DNA of 64,000 nt, taken from the NCBI RefSeq assembly GCF_002211365.1, contig NZ_LOKZ01000039.1, positions 62,001-126,000 on the forward strand. The letters run 5' to 3'. The position numbers and the translations under genes were made by a program. The stretch comes from Rhizobium sp. R711. Lineage in GTDB: Bacteria; Pseudomonadota; Alphaproteobacteria; Rhizobiales; Rhizobiaceae. The notes under the pieces were generated by a model. That model worked only from the letters and a program-made list of their open reading frames with translations. It had not been told where the DNA came from and did not search any database. This document shows, in pieces, positions 58,719-64,000 of the stretch (positions are counted from its first letter, which is position 1; each line of letters opens with the position of its first letter).

Positions 58719-58983
58719 AGCTGATGGACGATCGCGTGTCGGTCAGCGGTGTCATCCACGCGCGACGATTGGCACAGGCGCCGACCCGCAAATCACATCG
58801 AGATGCGTCGGTTCGCTATGGAGCCCGCGGGTGGTAATCGCAGACTTCAACCTCGGCCAACACCGGGCCCTCAGGAATCAAACGATTTGCGGCCGCAAGC
58901 TCGCCATTTACGCGATGGATCATTTAGCATTGTCGCGTTAAAGAGACGCGCTACTTTCGGGAAGAGCCTTTTAGCGGGAACCG

Positions 58984-61326
58984 ATGCCAAATCCACCCAT
59001 ATCCTCAACGCAAAGTGCCAGTGACGCGGGCACGAGTGCCGGCGGCTCGGCAAGTCTGGAGTTTACTGCCAACCACGTGGCTGAAGAGGCACCGGCCTCG
59101 GAGGCAACGCCAGGAGCAACCTCGTCCACCCCAGGGGACCACCCACAACAGCCTTACAAAGCCTTTGGCCAAAGCCGAAAGGCAGCGCCGGAACTGTTGC
59201 GTGCGTTAGCACAGGATCTGCAGGCGAGTTCAACCTGGGCAACGGCCCGGGCCAGGACAGCAGCTTCCTATCTGAGGGCAAAGATCCAAAAATCAACCTC
59301 CGCGAAAACCACCATGCGCACTCTTGGCAGAGGGCTGGCTACTGCTCGGGCTCACGCAGCAAGCGGTCTTCGTGGCCGCCTTTCGAGGCCACTTCAAAAT
59401 CGCGGGCTGGCATCACTTCGAGCGCGATGGTGGAAAGTCACTATCGGTTCGACGTTTCTTGTCGGCCTTATCCTTGCAGGAAGTGTTTTGGCATGGGCAT
59501 TGCGAGATGTTCCTTGGGGGGAGATCCGGGATGGAACCCTAAAACCTGTCGTGGTACTGGAAACCGCTGACGAAAAACCGCTGGTAAGACAGGGGCCTTA
59601 TCAAGGGCCGTATGCGCAATACAACCAGTTTCCGCCGCAACTCATAGACGCTGTCCTGTCGATCGAAGATCGGCGGTTCATGGATCATTTCGGCATCGAT
59701 CTTAGAGGGGTCGCAAGGGCGTTCCTGAGGAACTTCGAAGCTGGCGCGATTGTCGAGGGCGGCAGTACGATCACCCAGCAGTTCATCAAGCTGCAATATC
59801 TCGACAGCGACCGGACGATAAAGCGGAAGATACAGGAGCTCGTCATCGCCGTATGGCTGGAGTGGAAGCTCGGCAAAAAGGAGATCCTGACGCGCTATCT
59901 TAACAGCGCCTATCTTGGTGCCGGTGCGACCGGCATGCCTGCCGCCGCGCGAATCTACTTCAACAAGGATATCAGCGCCCTCAACCTCGCTGAATCGGCG
60001 ATGCTGGCGGGACTGCTGCGGGCGCCGAGCCAATGGAATCCGATCGATAACTTCAAAGGCGCCCGGCAACGCAGCAGCGTCGTCCTCGACGCGATGGCAG
60101 CCAATGGCAAGATCACCGCATCGGAGGCGGAGGCAGTCAAGGCGACCTTCGCCAAGCTCAATCCAACGACGCCAACGCCGCGGTCCGGAAGTTGGTTTGC
60201 TGACTGGATTTCGCCTAAGGCGAGCGAAATCGCCGGCCCTTCGCCAGGTTCGACCACGGTGCGCACGACCCTGGTGCCACGCCTGCAACAGATCGCCGAA
60301 AGGGTTGTGACAAAAGCCCTCGAAAGGGAAGGAAAGGCTGCGGGAGCCTCGCAAGCCGCATTGGTTGCGATGACACCGGACGGCGCGGTGGTTGCCATGG
60401 TCGGCGGGCGCGACTATAAGGCAAGCCAGTTCAACCGCGCCGTCACAGCGATGCGGCAGCCGGGCTCCACCTTCAAGCTCTTCGTCTATTATGCAGCCCT
60501 GAAAGCCGGGCTCACCTTGTCTGATCGGGTTCTCGACGCGCCAATCACCATTGACGGCTGGTCGCCGGAAAATTCCGGCGGCCGCTATTATGGGTGGGTA
60601 ACACTCGCCGAGGCCTTCGCCCGCTCGCTAAATGCCGCGACGGTGGCGCTTGCCGAAGAGGTTGGACTCGACAATGTGATTGCGGCCGCACGAGAGCTCG
60701 GCATCGATGCGCCGCTTGCCAACACGCCGTCTCTGGCGCTCGGTACATCCGAAGTGAGCCTGCTCGACTTGACCAGCGCCTACGCCTCTGTCCATCGCGG
60801 AAAGGCGCCCGTCAATCCCTGGGGCATCATCGACTTTCAGGCAGCAGGGCAGCCAAAAGCGTTTCGGGTTGGTTCGCAAGCTGTGCCAAGTGTCGACCTT
60901 TCGGCCCATCAGTCCGACCTGCTTGGCCTTCTGCAGTTGGTGGTCGAGCGCGGCACTGGACGCGCAGCCGACCCCGGAGTGTTTGCCGCCGGCAAGACGG
61001 GCACCAGCCAGAACAATCGCGATGCCTGGTTCGTCGGCTTTACCGAACCTCTCGTTGCTGGCGTATGGGTCGGCAATGACGACGACACGCCGATGAACGG
61101 CGTCACCGGCGGCGCCTTGCCAGCACGGATCTGGCGCGACTTCATGCAAGAAGCGATGAGCGAGCCGGCACCAAATGGGGCTGGGTCGACGGGAGCGATT
61201 ATCGATGGCCAGGACGCACCGCAATCGTGCAACATCACCGCCTGCTCCCGCAGCTATCGTTCCTTCCGCCCGTCAGACTGCACCTATCAGCCCTATTCCG
61301 GAGGTCGGCGCCTCTGCGAGAAGTAG
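58984..61326 (+). CDS. Class A penicillin-binding protein (bifunctional peptidoglycan synthase)
   Basis: 780 residues. A cytoplasmic N-terminal region of about 155 residues, rich in Ala/Ser/Thr/Gln, is followed by one membrane helix (TIGSTFLVGLILAGSVLAWA). The GT51 glycosyltransferase shows EDRRFMDHFGIDLRGVARA (about 229) and GGSTITQQFIKLQYL (about 258). The transpeptidase has S495-T-F-K498, the SLN triad member and KTGTS near 670. It polymerises and cross-links peptidoglycan in the periplasm. It is shorter than PBP1a and lacks the OB insert; it is closest to the PBP1-like proteins of Rhizobiales. An extra copy on an accessory region could confer altered beta-lactam response. Confidence 0.92.
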   Translation: MPNPPISSTQSASDAGTSAGGSASLEFTANHVAEEAPASEATPGATSSTPGDHPQQPYKAFGQSRKAAPELLRALAQDLQASSTWATARARTAASYLRAKIQKSTSAKTTMRTLGRGLATARAHAASGLRGRLSRPLQNRGLASLRARWWKVTIGSTFLVGLILAGSVLAWALRDVPWGEIRDGTLKPVVVLETADEKPLVRQGPYQGPYAQYNQFPPQLIDAVLSIEDRRFMDHFGIDLRGVARAFLRNFEAGAIVEGGSTITQQFIKLQYLDSDRTIKRKIQELVIAVWLEWKLGKKEILTRYLNSAYLGAGATGMPAAARIYFNKDISALNLAESAMLAGLLRAPSQWNPIDNFKGARQRSSVVLDAMAANGKITASEAEAVKATFAKLNPTTPTPRSGSWFADWISPKASEIAGPSPGSTTVRTTLVPRLQQIAERVVTKALEREGKAAGASQAALVAMTPDGAVVAMVGGRDYKASQFNRAVTAMRQPGSTFKLFVYYAALKAGLTLSDRVLDAPITIDGWSPENSGGRYYGWVTLAEAFARSLNAATVALAEEVGLDNVIAAARELGIDAPLANTPSLALGTSEVSLLDLTSAYASVHRGKAPVNPWGIIDFQAAGQPKAFRVGSQAVPSVDLSAHQSDLLGLLQLVVERGTGRAADPGVFAAGKTGTSQNNRDAWFVGFTEPLVAGVWVGNDDDTPMNGVTGGALPARIWRDFMQEAMSEPAPNGAGSTGAIIDGQDAPQSCNITACSRSYRSFRPSDCTYQPYSGGRRLCEK

Positions 61327-61583
61327 TTTTCGCTTCGAACACGACGGTTGTCATAAGATCAGGATAGCGAAGATCGAGGCGCACCGGTGCCCATATCGCT
61401 CAAACGAAGCGGCGAGCGCTCCGCGACCGACTAAGGGTGCCAGCAGGCGCATAAGGTTCGTTCGCGGGCGCCCTCCGATCCAACGAATTTGTCGCGGGTC
61501 GAGCCAGGCTTGACCAGAGGCCATTCTTCACCCCCTACTGGATCCATACGTCAGCTGATCAAGCTGGCTTGGGAGGGTACCCA
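61327..61583. other. Non-coding gap upstream of the sensor kinase
   Basis: About 257 bases without a recognisable gene; presumably holds the promoter of the two-component operon. The kinase ribosome-binding site GGAGGG lies at its right end. Confidence 0.4.
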
Positions 61584-62969
61584 TTGACCTTGAGGCACCA
61601 AATCATCGCGCTGGCGATCGTTCCGCTGGTGATTGCCATCCTGGCAATCACCGCATTCATCACCTGGCAATCGGCTGACCTTGCGCGGGACAATATTGCG
61701 ACATTCGAGCAGAATATGCTGAACGCCAAGGAGACGGAGATCCTCAATCTCACCAATCTCGCGCTATCTGCCATCCAGGCGACCTATGGTGGTGCCACTC
61801 AGGACGATCGGGTCGCCAAAGACAAGGTGGCAGCTATCCTGAACTCGCTCGACTACGGCGAGGACGGATATTTCTTCGTCTACGACTATGACGGAAACAA
61901 CATCGTTCATCCGCGTCAAGGCTTCCGGCATGGGCAAAACTGGCTCAACCTCACCGATCCCGATGGCGACAAGGTGATCGCCGAACTGATCGCCACGGCC
62001 AAATCGGGCGGAGGCCTGCACCAATACAAATGGCAGAAACCGTCGAGCGGCCGGATGGCAGACAAGCTGTCCTTTGTCGTCAGCCTCGACAAGTGGCATT
62101 GGGTCGTGGGAACCGGTGTCTATCTCGACGACGTCTTTGCCCAAACGGCTGCAGCCAATCTCAGCATGCGGGCCAACATAAAGCGAACCTTCGTGATTGT
62201 GGCTCTGATCGCCGTGCCCGCTGTGCTGGTCGTCTTCACCACCTGCATGCTGGTGACCTTCCACGAGCGACGCATGGCGGACGGCAAACTCAAGGAACTG
62301 ACGCAGCGGGTGATCAACGCACAGGAAGAAGAGCGCGCCCGACTTGCCCGCGAGTTGCACGACGGCATTTCGCAAAATCTCCTCGGTGTGCGCTATACCC
62401 TGGATCTCGCGGGACGAAAGGTCACGACAGACGTTGATGAGGCCGCAGGGACCATCAACCGCGGCATCGAAGCCCTGAACGGCGCGATCAGGGAAATCAG
62501 GCGGCTATCGCACGATCTGAGGCCACGCGTGCTCGACGACCTCGGCCTGGCGGCGGCGATCGAGGCACTCTGTTTCAATTTCGCCGAGCGTACCGGTATT
62601 CAAACCGACATTGAAGCTTCCACCTTCATCGAGATGCTAAAGCCCGAAGCCAGCACCGCGCTTTATCGCATTGCACAAGAAGCCTTCAACAATGTCGAAC
62701 GGCATTCCGGTGCGTCACGGCTTTCTGTCAGGCTTTGGAGCCAGAAGGGCCGCGCTCGCATGATGGTTTCCGACAATGGTTCGGGCTTTTGTGACGCCAA
62801 GGAAGGCCGCCCCAAGCAACCTGGTCTCGGCTTGCGCAACATGCGGGAACGGATGGCGCATTTCCGCGGCCTGTTGCTGATCAACAGTGACGCGAGCGGC
62901 ACCCGGTTGACCGCGATGCTGCCAAAGTCGGCCAATCGTCCCGCCAACCAACAGGCTGAGGCTGCATGA
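61584..62969 (+). CDS. Sensor histidine kinase with extracytoplasmic Cache domain (MctS-like)
   Basis: 461 residues from TTG 61584, which has GGAGGG six bases upstream; a TTG at 61569 is less well placed. Order: membrane helix (IIALAIVPLVIAILAITAFI), single Cache domain with DGYFFVYDYDGNNIVHPRQG and KWHWVVGTGVYLDDVFA (about 90-190), second helix (TFVIVALIAVPAVLVVFTTC), HisKA_3 with ARELHDGISQNLLGVRYTLD (His259), and an ATPase domain with SDNGSGFCDAKEGRPKQPGL, then GLRNMRERM. Cache domains of this type sense small carboxylates. It overlaps the regulator gene by four bases and lies ahead of a DUF3311/symporter-type locus. Confidence 0.93.
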   Translation: MTLRHQIIALAIVPLVIAILAITAFITWQSADLARDNIATFEQNMLNAKETEILNLTNLALSAIQATYGGATQDDRVAKDKVAAILNSLDYGEDGYFFVYDYDGNNIVHPRQGFRHGQNWLNLTDPDGDKVIAELIATAKSGGGLHQYKWQKPSSGRMADKLSFVVSLDKWHWVVGTGVYLDDVFAQTAAANLSMRANIKRTFVIVALIAVPAVLVVFTTCMLVTFHERRMADGKLKELTQRVINAQEEERARLARELHDGISQNLLGVRYTLDLAGRKVTTDVDEAAGTINRGIEALNGAIREIRRLSHDLRPRVLDDLGLAAAIEALCFNFAERTGIQTDIEASTFIEMLKPEASTALYRIAQEAFNNVERHSGASRLSVRLWSQKGRARMMVSDNGSGFCDAKEGRPKQPGLGLRNMRERMAHFRGLLLINSDASGTRLTAMLPKSANRPANQQAEAA

Positions 62970-63610
62970 AGAAAGGCGATAAAATCAAGGTTCTGCTGAT
63001 CGACAACCATCCGCTGGTACTGGATGGGCTGAAGGCCGTCCTTGAGACATTCCACCACATCGAAGTCGTTGGAACAGCCGGCCAAGCCCAGACCGGCCTT
63101 GAGCTCGCTTGCCAGGTCCGGCCAGATGTGTTGCTGATGGACATCAACATGCCGAAGCTCAGCGGCATCGACGCGATCGAACTTTTCAAGACACAGATTC
63201 CGGAAACGCGGATCGTGATGCTCTCCATGCATGATAGCCGCGAATACATATCCTCCTCGGTCATGCATGGCGCCGCAGGCTATATTCTCAAGGACGTGTC
63301 GACCGACGAGATCGTTTCTGCAATCGAGACCGTTGCGGACGGCAAAACTTATTTCTCGTCCGGTGTCTTTGACGTGCTGATGGAGGGGCAAGCCAGCAAT
63401 GCCGCCGATCCCCTTACGCCGCGCGAACGCGATATCCTTGGCCTGCTGCTTGCCGGAAAGGCCAACAAGACGATCGCCGAGACGCTGGGGATAAGCCAGG
63501 CCACCGCCGAAACGCATCGCAAGAACCTCAAGAAGAAGCTCAAGATCGCGACAACGGCCGGTTTGATCCGGTATGCGCTCGACCACGGGATTTCGACCAA
63601 AACGCTCTGA
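62966..63610 (+). CDS. NarL/LuxR-type response regulator (MctR-like)
   Basis: 214 residues. The receiver domain has the acidic D13, phosphoacceptor D59 (VLLMDINMPKLSG) and K109-region (GYILKDVS). The output domain is a LuxR helix-turn-helix (LTPRERDILGLLLAGKANKT, then IAETLGISQATAETHRKNLK). It is translationally coupled to the kinase. The likely target is the gene starting at 63880 and the transporter presumably behind it. Confidence 0.94.
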   Translation: MKKGDKIKVLLIDNHPLVLDGLKAVLETFHHIEVVGTAGQAQTGLELACQVRPDVLLMDINMPKLSGIDAIELFKTQIPETRIVMLSMHDSREYISSSVMHGAAGYILKDVSTDEIVSAIETVADGKTYFSSGVFDVLMEGQASNAADPLTPRERDILGLLLAGKANKTIAETLGISQATAETHRKNLKKKLKIATTAGLIRYALDHGISTKTL

Positions 63611-63617
63611 AGGTCTT

Positions 63618-63635
63618 CTACCCACTTCTGGGTAG
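63618..63635. promoter_or_regulatory. CTACCCA-N4-TGGGTAG palindrome after the regulator gene
   Basis: A perfect 7-bp inverted repeat eight bases past the regulator stop and about 245 bases upstream of the DUF3311 gene. It could be the stem of a terminator (a GGGCTTTT follows), or the binding site of the dimeric regulator at its target promoter. The sequence alone does not decide. Confidence 0.5.
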
Positions 63636-63879
63636 TCCCGGGCTTTTCGCAGCTTCCCTCCACTTGCTGCGCGCAAATCTTCGCCATAGGACTTCGCATG
63701 GGCTCGCCGGGCGCAGCCGTTGGGAGGACTTTCAAATGCGCAACGCTTTTTTCCGCCCTTGCGGAAGACCGGCCACCAGAAGGCGGTTCAGGCTCACCTT
63801 ATCTGGCAACTGACAAACCATCTTCACCACCGACAACTGCAACTTGGCGCCGGAAACGGTGCCCGAGAGGATATTCGTC

Positions 63880-64000
63880 ATGGAAAAACCAAAGAACAGA
63901 GCAGCGCTCTGGCTGCTCGTTATTCCGTATATCGGGCTGCTCTGGCCACCTTTTTATAATATCCACGAACCGGCTCTCTTCGGTTTCCCCTTCTTCTACT
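63880..64000 (+). CDS. DUF3311 small membrane protein (3' end cut by window)
   Basis: Starts at ATG 63880 (GAGAGGAT upstream) and reads MEKPKNRAALWLLVIPYIGL then LWPPFYNIHEPALFGFPFFY before the window ends. This matches DUF3311, a short two-helix protein almost always encoded directly before a sodium/solute symporter of the ActP/MctP/PanF type. Together with the Cache kinase and NarL regulator it predicts a monocarboxylate uptake locus continuing to the right. Confidence 0.85.
   Translation, partial: MEKPKNRAALWLLVIPYIGLLWPPFYNIHEPALFGFPFFY

Noticed and set aside
1..64000. CRISPR arrays, rRNA genes, complete tRNA genes and replication origins
   Set aside because: No regularly spaced direct repeats, no rRNA-like blocks, no foldable tRNA and no repABC-type genes were seen on reading both strands.

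Overview
The window looks like an accessory replicon or island of an alphaproteobacterium of the Rhizobiaceae type (Rhizobium, Agrobacterium, Sinorhizobium or a close relative). This is inferred from the ActP/CueR copper locus with a divergent FixK/FNR box, the LacI-controlled ribose-type ABC operon, the IS66 and IS91 remnants, the sensor/regulator pair ahead of a DUF3311 gene, and the protein families overall. No rRNA, complete tRNA, CRISPR array or replication origin was seen.

The left half (1-38.9 kb) is a patchwork of small metabolic operons, growth-inhibitor genes and broken mobile DNA. It opens with a truncated FAD oxidoreductase. Two Fic genes (1126-2304 and 24951-26057) and a hipBA pair (29713-31273) each lie divergently beside a copy, or a 5' scrap, of the same large tyrosine-recombinase gene (2543-4897, 26257-28616, 31444-31541). 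Both long copies carry frameshifts, at different places. Four ordinary toxin-antitoxin operons are scattered between them: higBA, a RelE/ParE pair, and two PIN-domain pairs. A group at 12.4-15 kb encodes nuclease-like proteins: a DUF2726 protein, a decayed PD-(D/E)XK gene and a GIY-YIG/DUF5655 protein. Metabolic pieces are a LysR-flanked hydrolase/MBL-fold/transporter operon (5-9 kb), a sulfite-oxidase-like molybdoenzyme bracketed by an inverted duplication that carries a DUF938 methyltransferase gene (15.9-20.4 kb), a Tat-exported IorAB-type molybdenum hydroxylase below an AraC regulator (20.6-24.5 kb), and a ribose-type ABC transporter with a divergent LacI regulator (31.8-37 kb). A 527-bp element with 24-bp inverted ends and a 7-bp target duplication lies at 38300-38826.

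The stretch 38.9-56.2 kb is a dense copper-handling island. It holds a CopZ chaperone, two multicopper oxidases, two different P1B ATPases, CueR, a class II cytochrome c, DUF2933, SRPBCC, DUF326 and DUF305 proteins, a TolC-family lipoprotein, a cupredoxin and CusF. It also has four small exported Cys/His-rich proteins that share a vicinal-cysteine motif. Two MerR-type promoters with 19-bp spacers around the same CueR dyad precede copZ and the first ATPase. Two perfect TTGAT-N4-ATCAA boxes precede the first oxidase operon and the cytochrome gene, which suggests joint copper and oxygen control. No RND pump subunits are present although TolC and CusF are.

The right end (56.4-64 kb) encodes an adenosine-specific kinase-like protein, a Rieske/FAD ferredoxin reductase, a class A penicillin-binding protein, and a Cache-domain histidine kinase with a NarL-type regulator placed ahead of a DUF3311 gene that runs off the window. 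That last group resembles the rhizobial monocarboxylate-transport locus (MctSR/MctP).
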